From Siphonodentalium dalli (Eukaryota; Mollusca; Scaphopoda; Gadilida; Siphonodentaliidae), in NCBI GenBank assembly GCA_032622095.1, contig CP136067.1, positions 75,108,705 through 75,172,704 of the forward strand: a stretch of 64,000 bases of DNA, read 5' to 3'. Both the position numbers and the translations under genes were made by a program. The notes below the pieces were generated by a model. It was given only the letters and a program-made list of their open reading frames with translations. It ran no database searches and was not told the DNA's origin. Below, in pieces: positions 25,101 to 34,625 of the stretch. Each line of letters begins with the position of its first letter. The stretch's first letter is position 1.

Positions 25101-25806
25101 CAACCAACTACCTATCTCATTTCAGAACACTTATCGCATATATCACAACCCAACAATGGTAACAAGACAAAGTGGCAAATTAGGTGGAACAAAATCTAGA
25201 ACATCCTTCACCGAAAACCTCCCTTACCATATCTTCCCGAAACTTTGGAAAGAACTAGATACATCTTTACAGTTAGTTTTACCACGTTCCAAATTTAAAC
25301 GAGACGTATCTGAAGATATCATAAGCAGCTATCTTGACAGTGTTCTTTGTAAAAACCTACACTGTTTCGACTGTTATCCGTTCATGGATGAATCAACTAT
25401 ATATATGTAAGAATTGTTAAGTGAATCCAACGCATGTACGCCCATTATGTGTGAAGAATACAACTATATCATCAGTCTTATATTATACCAAAATTTATAT
25501 TATATATCATAATTGAACGATATTTTACTGTATTGCCACTTAGGCTATGGAAAAAACTAAACCACAAAAGTATCGTTGTCTACACTACTATAGATAAAAA
25601 AAACTTGTATCACCATTATATGCTGTCATTTGGGATCAGAGTCGGAATATAATTATCTAAGTTTGGGAGTGTGCAGGAAGACGACCAGTAGGTCATGCCA
25701 TCTCCCAGTAATATATACTATATTTTGTTTGATTTTTGTATTATACATTATCATGTTTGTTATATATTACTAAATAAAATTGAATTGAATTGAATTGAAT
25801 TGAATT
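22166..25806 (+). mobile_element. Near-complete CR1/Jockey-group LINE inserted in BEL/Pao
   Basis: Contains a 5' UTR, one intact ORF (22288-25410), a 3' UTR with a nested hairpin (TGGGAG...GACC-agta-GGTC...CTCCCA, about 25664-25707), and a 3' tail of about six TTGAA/ATTGA repeats (25777-25806). Microsatellite-like 3' tails rather than poly(A) are usual in the CR1/L2/Daphne branches. The tail abuts the BEL protease remnant. The exact 5' boundary is not defined; 22166 marks a 16-bp stretch complementary to the 3' UTR. Confidence 0.8.
22288..25410 (+). CDS. LINE ORF2: apurinic-type endonuclease plus reverse transcriptase
   Basis: Intact ORF of 1,040 codons. ATG 22288 (MANRKTIELDDI) is preferred over in-frame non-ATG starts. 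Residues about 65-290 are an exonuclease-endonuclease-phosphatase domain: FNLNCQSLNANWD, GLTE, GGVGLFI, GIIYRPN, the GDYNIDLL metal-site motif and SDHFGIF. Residues about 490-800 are an RT: NYRPISILPTFSKILEK, EQYGFRRGHST, FIDFSKAFDTINHD (first catalytic Asp), GVPQGSILGPLLF and SFADDTT (catalytic pair), then FKFLGIHLD. The C-terminal part has HLTYGIEIWG and KAIRII, common after the RT in CR1/Jockey-group LINEs. The enzyme nicks target DNA and primes cDNA synthesis from the nick. There is no stop or frame shift, so the copy looks young and perhaps active. No ORF1 was seen. Confidence 0.95.
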   Translation: MANRKTIELDDIENNDVFDFLETYQSRSDGQEGSCDNPINGLVPTKYFLPEEYNNIVARTKSQVSLFNLNCQSLNANWDAFNTLIYELQNTNDKFGVIGLTEIFRTPDNINFSLVGYHPLIKKCRPDDDDSRGGVGLFIRDDLNFKIREDLSIFLPHVFESLFIEISEHHRKPYIVGIIYRPNTQPKADDIDKFIKTMKEIMTKINSEHKKGFLMGDYNIDLLKFGLHVKTNEFINSFFADGFLPTILRPTRVTTYTATLIDQILTNDPLMSFQSGIVITDVSDHFGIFYREKAILHSHQQLGTQLQRSFCEDNVSCFKRILSSTNYDSVLHASSPDGSYDSFMNLFLKGYDVAFPLRVVQIKRKHIKLKPWMTGGLLKSSLHKDKLYRKKLKNPTDGNIELYKEYCRYFNRIKRYSKRTYYENILNSCRSDMKKTWNILREVIQKSNKKPQYPHIFVIEGKPIHNKQQVSEEREADKISTNSNMDFSSYLGQPEIRSMFVRPTTVEELGYIVNKMKNKQSKDNKGISAGLLKQIIEEISIPLCHIINNSLEAGIVPKEMKIARVIPLFKSNERNMIQNYRPISILPTFSKILEKVVCNRLVEFFHDKFYKEQYGFRRGHSTVHPIIRLLTDIVINNDKKSKGCTLTTFIDFSKAFDTINHDILLSKLEFYGVRGNIKHWFESYLRDRVQYVDLDGCVSSEIHITTGVPQGSILGPLLFLIYVNDMHRSTSLSLLSFADDTTVYASHHNLDLLFKRTNIQLELLNQWCKANKLSLNAKKTKYILFQPTGGNYNCTKHTLQINGQIIERIGSNCKEKSFKFLGIHLDENLTFNNHTALIATRMSRALYAINRVKHILPERNLRQLYYSLIHSHLTYGIEIWGNSNTFNKLIVLQKKAIRIIHNKRYNSHTDPLFKKSNILKAHDLYKLRTYQFMNDWFCNQLPISFQNTYRIYHNPTMVTRQSGKLGGTKSRTSFTENLPYHIFPKLWKELDTSLQLVLPRSKFKRDVSEDIISSYLDSVLCKNLHCFDCYPFMDESTIYM

Positions 25807-25807
25807 C

Positions 25808-26481
25808 CAATAGTTTCCAGTGACCAAAAACATTTTAGATCACAATCATCGGGTTGAGATAAGATGTGTAACATTGATGTAGTCTCTGTGCTGTCTGTCT
25901 GCGTTGGTCCACACGGCAAATACCCTATTTTCGATTTTACCGCTACAGGTCCGGTTTTTGTTTTTATGATATCATTTTCAACAAGTGAGTAGTAATTGTC
26001 ACTACCGATGAGAAGGGATACGTCAAAATTGTCACAAGAATAGCTCACCGGTAGAGCCAATTTCAGAGAACTCAACTCCGTAATGGTGTTAGATGTTCAA
26101 ATGCGTAGTGGCTTGGTGATAGCTTTCACCACTAACGCATGAACTGGGATGGTCGAATTATCCAAACGAATGACGTTAATCTGAACCACATCAAACTCAT
26201 GTGCCTTTGAGTCCTTCGCGCCAAATGTCGAGACATTGGCGGTTTCTTTCTTGGGAGATTAAGATATGCGACGAGACGTCAAGAGTCTCTGAAACGAAAG
26301 ATCTGTGTGATCCGTCATCGAACAAAATGTTAGCATGCACCACTGTATCCAGTGTGTCATTGCATAGATTGGCGATAGCGGTCTTAAGTAACACATGTGT
26401 GGTCTTTGGTGGTGGTGAGTTGCAATCACAATTTAGCTTTTTTTCATTTTCACCATGTATACATGCTATTTGACTTGTCAT
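25808..26481 (-). pseudogene. BEL/Pao protease (DUF1758-like) remnant
   Basis: Minus-strand fragments in two frames. The upstream one (26197-26481) has TTHVLLKTAIANL and ANILFDDGSHRSFVSETL, like the aspartic protease region of Pao elements (usual D-S-G replaced by D-D-G). The downstream one (to about 25808) has VSLLIGSDNYYSLVE and GPVAVKSKIGYLPCG, also typical. A frame shift lies near 26080-26190. The LINE tail abuts at 25807. Confidence 0.8.
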
Positions 26482-26514
26482 CAGATATTGCTTGTGAGTC
26501 GTGTGGATATGGTC

Positions 26515-27709
26515 TCATGTCTCGATCGGATGTAGAAGGATCGTTGTTGTGCAGACAGTATGATGTTTTCGCTGACAACGGAGACAATGTCTCGACAATC
26601 GGTATTGGCTGGCTTTGTGATGACCAAGGCAGTTAAAACGCAATTTTGCCTTCGCTACGTAGTCGAGTCTCGATTCTCTGTGGAACAATCTGAAGGTACA
26701 TGTTGACCTGAACAAAAAATGCAACGCCGCATGTTACTGGTAGGTACATATCCATCGGGTGTGGGCTTCGCTGAAGCATGGAGAGAAGTGATTGTACCGT
26801 CAATCAGATCCTCATACAGTAACAGTTTTGAAACAAAGCTGCATGATTCAAAGATGGCGACTTCCTCTTGAAGATTCTCTCTAACTTCTTTTAGTGTCCA
26901 TGTGTTTTTTCCAAGTGTCTGTCTCATATTTCGCTTCAGCTCTATTGCAAGTTTTTCCCAAAGCATTGGGAGTAGCATCGTTTCGAACGAATTCTCTGGC
27001 TTCCCTAGTGACTGAAGTGTTCTTACGTCCGATTCCAGTTGATCTGAGAATGCCCTTAATGATGATGAAGCGTCTGTCGGTTTTGCCAATGCGATCAATC
27101 GTTTAACATAGGAATCGATAATCTGATGAGTTTGCCCAAATCGCTCTTTCAATAAATCAATGGCTGTTGCATAATTTACAGCTATTAGCGGGAGACCTTG
27201 AAAGCAGGAGATTGCGTCACCAGTCAGTGAATTTTTCAGGAACGTAAATTTGTCAATATCCCAAATTTGATCGCAGGAATTGATGGACGAATCCAATATT
27301 TCCCAGAATGTCTGCCATTGTAAAATGTCACCTGAAAATTTGGTAACCCCGTTTGAGGAAGACGTGTTCTCATGGCATGTTGGTTCTCTTTTTTCGCTAC
27401 TATCGTGGCTTCATCGGACTTGTTAATATTCAGAGAATTTAATACTTTTTCAGCCTCATTGATTCTGGAATTTAGCCCCATCAGAAATTCGTCACTTTCA
27501 ACGATAGTATCCTCTAAATGTTGGTCATCTGCTAGCAGTTCGATTAACTTGGCATCGATATCTTCGAGTGTCATCATCTATCTCTTGAGGTTTGCGAGTG
27601 CGAGAGTAGCCTGAACAGTTTCACTTGCTAGAGTTTCTTCCATCTGTTGCAACAGTTTAGAGTTCTGACCCCGATGAGCTCTCCAAATGCGTAGTTGCTT
27701 GTCGGACAT
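26515..27709 (-). pseudogene. BEL/Pao gag (DUF1759) and zinc-knuckle remnant
   Basis: Read on the minus strand from ATG at 27709 (MSDKQLRIWRAHRG). An in-frame stop just before 27577 and a frame shift near 27250-27300 break it. Recognisable parts are a coiled N-terminal segment, then FTFLKNSLTGDAISCFQGLP, AIDLLKERFGQ and LIALAKP (DUF1759), then knuckles CIFCSGQHVPSDC and FNCLGHHKASQY. The order and the position 24 bp from the LTR fit a BEL/Pao gag. Confidence 0.88.
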
Positions 27710-27719
27710 GGTTCATTGA

Positions 27720-27733
27720 GGTTCGAGGGACCA
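27720..27733 (-). promoter_or_regulatory. Putative tRNA primer-binding site of BEL/Pao
   Basis: The + strand reads GGTTCGAGGGACCA, the look of a tRNA 3' end (T-arm GGTTCGA and terminal CCA). On the element's sense strand this is TGGTCCCTCGAACC, four bases inside the LTR end. The tRNA identity was not determined. A similar tttgagggaccaatgccgggg lies at 28175-28196. Confidence 0.6.
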
Positions 27734-27737
27734 ATTT

Positions 27738-27877
27738 TGGGGAGAAAAGCTTATATTGAGATAGAACGAGTTGAGGTACACATGGTTGAACTATATTCTT
27801 AAACTAATATATAAAACCATTCTCCCTGGACAAAGTGTTAACTACAAACATAATGCACATGCATACACAATGATTCC
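27738..27877 (-). repeat. BEL/Pao LTR (5' LTR, right copy; aligned part)
   Basis: Direct-repeat partner of 20856-21004. The aligned part ends near tgcatacacaatg; sequence on to about 28090 may be the rest of the LTR or target DNA. Confidence 0.75.
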
Positions 27878-28262
27878 CATTGACTCATTGACGAGTAGTT
27901 CTTTTAGGAAATGTTCAGACAAGTTCTACAAACGACCATATCTGAACATTTCCCAGCAATGAATACGAATCATTTCGATCTTGTATTATCTGTTTTCATT
28001 CTATTGTCTGCTTGTATTACCTGAACACCCCTCTAAATGTATAATAGATCGTTCCTATGTATCCTTTTATAACTGAGTGAAATAATCCATTTAGTATAGA
28101 AAGGGTTAAACTAAGAACTTGAGTGATATGCCTATCTTCTCTATCACAAATTGTTATTCCCAATTCTTGTGGTTGAAGTTTGAGGGACCAATGCCGGGGA
28201 GCCGAATGTATAGAAAGATCAAAGTATACGTCCGTTAAATACATCTTTGTTCCTGAAAAATT

Positions 28263-28613
28263 TATTTTTGGGGGACTATAGAAACGAGATGTGCAACATG
28301 TATATAGGTGACGGAAAAATTATTTTTTTATGGAGTTATTAACCCTTTTCGACTTTATAATTTTCTGTATGAGCGTACCTTCATGGTGTAATCAACTCCT
28401 CCTACAGTTTTGATCGTAGATATTTGAAACTTCAGAGTATTATTACTCACGTATTGGAGATGTGCAACATGTATATAGATGTCGGAATAATTATTTTTGG
28501 TTTTTACGGAGTTTATTAACCCTTTTTGACTTAGAAAATTTCAACATTTGTTTTAACAATGCGGCATCGACTTGCCACGTTCTCGGGGGACACTGTGGTC
28601 GGCTGACCTTTTA
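28263..28613. repeat. Pearl-like family A element, partial
   Basis: Starts gggggactatagaaacgag. One core with ccttcatggtgtaatcaact and atttgaaacttcagagtat, then the family tail (gcatcgacttgccacg, cgggggacactgtggtc, gaccttttat). Confidence 0.8.
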
Positions 28614-28809
28614 TTAATCATAACACTGCAGATCTATAAGTAATAATTCACAGTTTTACGCATTCAATAATTCACTCAGTCTATTCATTTGGGACTACAA
28701 GAGCGTGTGGGTAAAATTAGGCAGTCTAATGAGTCTATGTACATTAGGCACATGTCTCCTGAACACCATTGGTGCAGCCAACAAGTTATTTGACAAATGT
28801 TTTTTAAAT

Positions 28810-29090
28810 TTACAGGCGGCAGGTTCAGGATCACTTCTAGATGGGAGTTACCAAATTTTAACGATATTCAATCAAAAACATGGCTGCCGGCAGCCCTCTT
28901 GGACTTAATCGTTGCATCACTGCATACTTCGGCATGCTCTGTCGCCAATATTTTTCATCAATTTGATCCCAAACTTCCTTTTACTCTTGACCTCTGGTAT
29001 TACTATAACATTAAAACTTTCCGCATTCCTTATTTCTCCATTTACCGTAATGTATGACTTTATTTATTTAAACCCCTCTATGTTGAGCTA
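28810..29090. repeat. Family B repeat fragment before WDR37 exon at 29112
   Basis: Contains aaaaacatggctgccggcag and the B tail ttgagctacagtgtcattgac. The same tail precedes the exon at 36542 and recurs at 55025, so B elements repeatedly lie close to WDR37 exons. Confidence 0.7.
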
Positions 29091-29111
29091 CAGTGTCATT
29101 GACATTTTCAG

Positions 29112-29296
29112 ACCACACAGCCAGGATATGGTGCATTGATTCAGGAGAATGCCTCCTACAGTATCTTGGACATCAAGGTTCTGTCAACTGTATTAGATTC
29201 CATGCAAGTCAGGACCTTGTGCTAACAGCATCGGGTGATCAGACTGCTCATATATGGAGAATGCAGCTTGCTAACAACCCTGTTATTGAAGCTGGG
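29112..29296 (+). CDS. WDR37: WDR37 exon (blades 1-2)
   Basis: The acceptor is attttcag ending at 29111 and the donor is gtgagt at 29297; it enters with two bases and leaves in phase 0. It encodes [15 protein letters not shown] (end of blade 1) and blade 2 with [12 protein letters not shown] and [11 protein letters not shown]. It follows the transposon nest in the preceding intron by about 1 kb and is preceded by a pearl-like B repeat. Confidence 0.94.
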
Positions 29297-29559
29297 GTGA
29301 GTGAATCTGTACACCTATGTTATGCTATGTCTTTTGTCTCACAAGACTTTTGCACTTACTGTTTTCTTTTGATTTGCCGAACATAATCATATATGATTGT
29401 TTTCTTGTTTTTTGACAAAAATCAAACAATTTTGGTTTTGCTTTCCTCTGTCACGATAATTACGGAGAAAACTGGACATTCTCAGTTGTCAGATTTCGAT
29501 GATCTTCATTAAAAAATGTCTGCTAGAAAAATCAGGATCTTAATTTTTTGGGGAATTTT

Positions 29560-30300
29560 TTATGACTTTAATATGGCGTTTTGTGTTATAAAGATATTTA
29601 TCAACATATTTTAATATCTGGAAATTCAACAAAAGCATTGGTACACATAATGTTGACATCAGGATCAACTATCCGTGGTTCATCTGTCCATCCGTCCATC
29701 TATACATCTATCTGTAGATGCATGCTATCGGATGCGATAACTCCAAGTATTTTTTTTCTGGTCGTGTTCATATTTTATGTGCTGGTTTATGATGACACAC
29801 CCTCACCTGTATACTTTTTGGTATCATTCGGTTGATCGGTTTAGAAATTATTAACTCTTTGCATCGACACATGGATGTGTGCTATCCGATGCGATAATTT
29901 AAGTATTATAGTTTTTAGTATCGATTGGTTGAATAATTAACCCTGCCCACACTCTTGCTATGCGATGATTCATATTCCTCATCTAGGTTTATATTGGCAC
30001 CTGTATGAAACTCTTCACCTGTTTGGATTTAGGTATTGATTGATTAATTGGTTTTGAAAATTATATTTACTCTTCCCATCCACCCTGTAGAAACATGCTA
30101 TCAATATCAGACTCAAATATTGTCTCGCCAATATGAAGTATATGCAATATGCAACAAGCAGATAAATATACATGTACCTATCTTACATATTGCTGTACTG
30201 TTTCAACTAGGCAGAAAATACTAAATTAACCCTTCCTTCCACTTCGAACCAGGTGCATTAATGAACACACTATAAAACACCCATTGAATATTGTTATATA
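29560..30300. repeat. Family C repeat, diverged
   Basis: Contains tggttcatctgtccatccgt, agatgcatgctatcggatgc, ggtatcattcggttgatcgg and ccatccaccctgtagaaaca blocks in diverged units. Confidence 0.65.
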
Positions 30301-30815
30301 AATAGAGGTGATATTCTGTTTGAAAATTCCTAATATCACCTGCATCTCTGTTAAAAGAGGATCAAATTATCCAATTATTCCAATATTCACTTCACTATAA
30401 CAGTTGTCGTCTGGAGTACAATTGACGGGAGCGATATTTAACTCTTGTGAAATAATAACATATGCATACACACCCGAGTGTCAAATTGCACTTGTTAAAT
30501 TTTTCAATTTGATAATAATATTGACTATTGTGTTAATTGGTATCGGTGCAAACCAAGGTTATTTGACAATCGACTAGCTTATTGCCATTCCTCCCCACAG
30601 CCAATGTGCTTATCAACATAACACAAAGTACATTTATGCATCACATGTATATTTTTTATTTCTTACCAGATACAGAAGATCTCCTTCTTATATAGCTCCC
30701 CTTGCAGCTGTTCCCCTCGTTACGAGGTTTTTCCGCTACTGAGTTAAGGGCACTAGAGAATATCGTTCCCCTCTCTGGCTTAGCAACTCGGGGCGATAGT
30801 TGTCATAAACAATGA

Positions 30816-31497
30816 TCAGGAGGGGCACCCCATCCATTTGCATCTAGGGTTCCTTGGACTATTGTAAGGGACATCAATCTTTTCCCTCCAGTCGACCGTT
30901 GGTGGGTTGGCATGCCCAGGTACAGTTGTGTGCTTCTCAACTAAAACCTGAACCACATCGTCCACTGCTACTAGTCGACATCTCGGGGTCAGCACGGCTG
31001 GGGGTCCGCCCTGTCCATATTTTAATCCTACATGCCTTCCGTTCCTATTTGGTTTGGGTTGGGGCCGAAATTTCAAAGCATGCTTCCTCCTTGTTATCCT
31101 ACTCCACCTCCGTGGGCCTGGAATACAGGTTACTGGCTGCCTTCAGATCAACAGCAGCTAGTACCTTCGGGTTTGAATCCTAATGCAAAAGAATTTGTTC
31201 CCTGACGCCATTCTAGTAGGATGCTTCAGACCCTGCCCCTCCTGAGAACCCATTGACAGTTCGGACAGATGGAGATCGGGATCAGGATGAACTGTAGCTC
31301 CATCCCCCCCCCCAAGGTGACATGGCTTTGGACATTCCTTGGGGGTAGGGTCACCTGTAAATGCGCTCACGAGGGTGTCTCAGGTAGTTGTTCGGGATAC
31401 TCTGATGAGGACATTATATCGGATTTTGCAGAATTCAAGTTATAAGTTGTTGTTTCTTTCGATGTGCCATCCGGCTCCTGCAAGGTTGATAGTCTTC
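30816..31497 (-). pseudogene. Unrecognised minus-strand coding remnant
   Basis: GC-richer than its surroundings, with several co-directional short ORFs (30816-31076, 31158-31370). The first reads LKYGQGGPPAVLTPRC then VVQVLVEKHTTVPGHAN; the other begins around TGDPTPKECPKPC. It may connect on the minus strand to 34626-34747 if the hAT nest between is removed, which gives continuous frame through the target duplication for about 70 codons. I do not recognise the family. A decayed retroelement gene or an old host gene are both possible. Confidence 0.35.
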
Positions 31498-31505
31498 GTG
31501 AATAC
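31498..31505. repeat. 8-bp target duplication GTGAATAC, left
   Basis: Exact partner at 34618-34625, flanking the outer hAT-type element. Confidence 0.9.
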
Positions 31506-32280
31506 TAGGGCTGGGCGATATTGGCCCCAAAAAATATCGCGATATTATGGCGACAACATCGCGATACACGATATTATTTTGGTATATTACAATTGGTAAG
31601 TACAATGTACAATATATGCAATATTTCATAAATAAAGTTTGCACAATACATCCCTACATTTTATTTACGATTTGTGGGTCATGAGAGGTCGAGTAAATGT
31701 GTATTGAACAATTATCAGTAACATCACAGTATACATGTATATAATGACCACTCGTCAGCAACAATTGACAGTTTGCCGACGGAGAAATAATAACTTTGAA
31801 ACAAAGGGATATAATCATATAACACGGCCCACGTGCGTTTTCACATACATTTTTTACAGTTATATCCCTTTGACCATAGCGCTCAACACCATGCACACAT
31901 TAAGCACCGCATTCGGTTTCAAATTGCCATTTTATTAATTCGTGAGGAATTGGTTGTTTGTGAGACTATTTATCAGTGGTAATTGGTAGTTGGTAGCACC
32001 GTGGGATTTCAATGTCCATATACGGCAGCCCTGGGAATTAGCGTCGACAATGCCACAATGCACGTGCTCCGATGTTTTAAAACGTTTTCGACTGCGTATT
32101 TCCGGGAAGTTTGGGACTATTATACTTACTCTAACTTCGCTGTTTGTTGGGACCATATGATGGGTTTCAACCTACATGGAGAATATTACAACTTGGGACG
32201 GTATTACGATATTTTTATTTCAGACGATATTATTGACGATATCAAAATTAAAACCGGGTATACCCGATATATCGTCATAC

Positions 32281-32288
32281 CGCCCAGC
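32281..32288. repeat. 8-bp target duplication CGCCCAGC, left
   Basis: Exact partner at 34606-34613. It lies within the terminal repeat of the outer element. Confidence 0.9.
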
Positions 32289-34605
32289 TAGGGCCCTGCG
32301 AACCGTTCGAGGTTCGGTTCGGTTCGAAACCGCTGTGATGATTCGGTCCTGTTCGAAACCTTAGACGGGATTCGTTTATATCGAACCTTTTCTTTAGTCC
32401 CGCAAAATGGGCAAATTTTGCGTACTGGGAATTGTTTATTGATTATATACCGTCTATTAATTGGTTTACATATACAACTGTGTGATACTATGTTTACATT
32501 GGACATAATTACTTTGATCATTACTCGGGCGGGGTAACTGGGTGATATTTCATTGAACGGGTCTTTTGGCATAACTTTATTCCGCTCCCGCTAAACGGTC
32601 CAGTCGGACATGTCAAATTCGTGATAATTAATTAGTAAAACTATAACATTTCTATCTCAGTCAAAGTTCTACCTCGTCAAAGTTTGTTTTATTCTCCATA
32701 TAACTTTACTAATAGACATAATTATACCTAACAAACGAGACAATAAGTTATGATTATTGATGAATACAGATCGAACAAGCTTTTTTAAATTCCGTAAACT
32801 GGCTGAAAGTGAATAGGTATTTCCGGCAGCCTTCTGTGTCAACAATTGGAGTCAACCAATCACAGTGAGGAGAAGGTGTGGCCATTGTTTATGAGCATAA
32901 ATGATTGACATGATTATGTAACCCGATGTGCTTTGTCTTGTGACACTTAATTGCTACAACGCGACGTCGGCACGCTTTGATCTTTGTCATGTGTTGTCGC
33001 AGTTACAGATTGACGAGTCTGTTAATAGTTACCGAGTTATGCCACGTGGCGCGTTCATGCTGTCAGTGTGTTAGGAGTTCAATGCGTAGTTTATCGCGTT
33101 GTTTACATTGTACATATGTACTACTGGAAGCTTGACCGATGATTCAATCAGACATCTGTCTCACTTACTGTTAGAATAAGTCATAAGTTATGATTTTTCA
33201 TGAGTGATGCTCAGTGAGCGGACGCGGGTATATACGGAGAATGATAATCAGATATTTGTTTTAATCGGGGTTATGTAATATAATGAATGGACATAAACGG
33301 AACATAAAATCAACGTTTTATCGGATTGTCATTCATCTCCAATATAAAATAATTCTTCAACATGTAATTATCTTATATCGTATACGATAAATTTGTATAT
33401 AACACGTTGATTGTACTATTATAATTAGGGGATAACAGTGTGATGCTTTGTGATTTCGGAAAGGTACATGGCGAATATACTGTGGCAAATTTAGTTAATG
33501 GGCGACGGCGGAGCCGGAGCCCATTAACGGGTATTTGCCACAGTATATTCGCCATGTACCTTTCCGAAATCACAAAACACCACACTGTTATCCCCATTCT
33601 AATGCTCTTCGAACTTTAAAACGTTATTTAGACAAACAAATGCCTCGTAATTATCAACGAAATGTGCGGCCATAGAAAACACTCAGCCAATTCACGACTT
33701 TTTATTTTAAATTTAATTCGCTAGATAAAATATAGTCCCTCAATTACCATCGCTCTTATCGTTAAAAATGCTGATAAACATGAAAAATTGCCACTTCAAA
33801 TAGAAATAAATATGCACAACAATTAGTTTCTGCATGTACCTGATGTCTTTTTCAGATGTTTACCACTTTCAAACTGAAGTTTTGATTTTATCGCGAACTT
33901 GAAGTTGAATTGAAACAATGGGAAATTGTTTACTCAATGCGTTGTATTTCACACCGTGTCTCGCGGTTTCATGTCAAGAAATTTGGTCAAAATGATATCG
34001 AGACACTGACATTGGTGGAATATAACGGTGTGGTGTTTTGTATTTTCTGAAAGTACATGTATACAGGGCGAATGTACTGACTGTCAATTTTCGACAAAAG
34101 AGGCATCGCTGGTTTGTTTATATAGCAACGAGCTAGTAACGGAAGTCAGTAGCAAGGGCGCCAACTCTATAATCTACTCCGTAACGTCGCCGGCGTGTAT
34201 TGCGTAAGGGTGACGTCATGGAGTGAAACGGAACAGTGAACGGTGCTGCACTGCTGGATTGGGCATGCATGTCCGAGATTAGGAATTCAGCTAACGGCAA
34301 TATTGGCGCGTATGAATATCTAACATTGAAGCGGTGAACCGGACTATACATTGCGACAGGTTATTGAATGAATAACCCCCCGCAAATATGTGGTGTTTCC
34401 GGGGGTATATTGGCCTAAGTGTATTAGAATGATCCACATACGTTCTAACTGGCTACTAGTATTATGAGTACGTCGCTTGGACTCTCTTCAATGACACGGT
34501 CGGTAAATGGGTTCGAGGTTCGAGATTCGGTTCGATTCGAAACAAAGACGATGATTCGGTTTCAAGGTTCGGTTCGACCTAAATTATAAGGTTCGCAGGG
34601 CCCTA
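32289..34605. mobile_element. Inner non-autonomous hAT-type element (2,317 bp)
   Basis: Ends TAGGGCCCTGCGAACC and GGTTCGCAGGGCCCTA are perfect 16-bp inverted repeats flanked by the 8-bp duplication CGCCCAGC. Subterminal clusters of ggttcggttcgaaacc-like repeats occur at both ends (32310-32390 and 34510-34590), the kind of array bound by hAT transposases. There is no transposase ORF. The interior holds a fold-back element at 33428-33595 and a related half at about 34021-34085. Confidence 0.92.
33428..33595. repeat. Fold-back element, 63-bp arms, nested palindrome
   Basis: Arms 33428-33490 and 33533-33595 are inverted copies with two mismatches (GGGGATAACAGTGTG... ending ctgtggcaaat). The 42-nt centre itself holds ttaatgggc...gcccattaa. 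A diverged single arm (ataacggtgtggtgttttg) is at about 34021-34085. Confidence 0.92.
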
Positions 34606-34625
34606 CGCCCAGCACTAGTGAATAC

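Larger units (their letters stand above)
20833..28109. mobile_element. TTAA-type inverted repeat pair enclosing a BEL/Pao copy
   Basis: TTAACCCTTTCTATACTAA at 20833-20851 is matched exactly by its reverse complement at 28091-28109. Both ends are TTAA with CCC..GGG termini, like the TTAA MITEs at 46281 and 50002. The simplest reading is a short TTAA-target element whose middle was hit by the BEL/Pao retrotransposon, since the left LTR begins 4 bases after the left repeat. The relation of the 27880-28090 stretch to either element is unresolved. Confidence 0.5.
31506..34617. mobile_element. Outer hAT-type MITE (TAGGGCTGGGCG ends), split by an inner element
   Basis: The left end TAGGGCTGGGCGATATT and right end CGCCCAGCACTA are inverted with one difference in the first dozen bases. 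The flanking 8-bp duplication GTGAATAC is perfect. The body has AT-rich palindromic blocks (atatcgcgatat, cgatattatt). Without the inner element it is about 780 bp. No transposase is seen. Confidence 0.88.

Noticed and set aside
28017-28244. Second BEL/Pao LTR boundary at tttgagggaccaatgccgggg
   Set aside because: It resembles the primer site next to 27738 but no matching LTR or gag follows; kept only as a note, may be a decayed relative.
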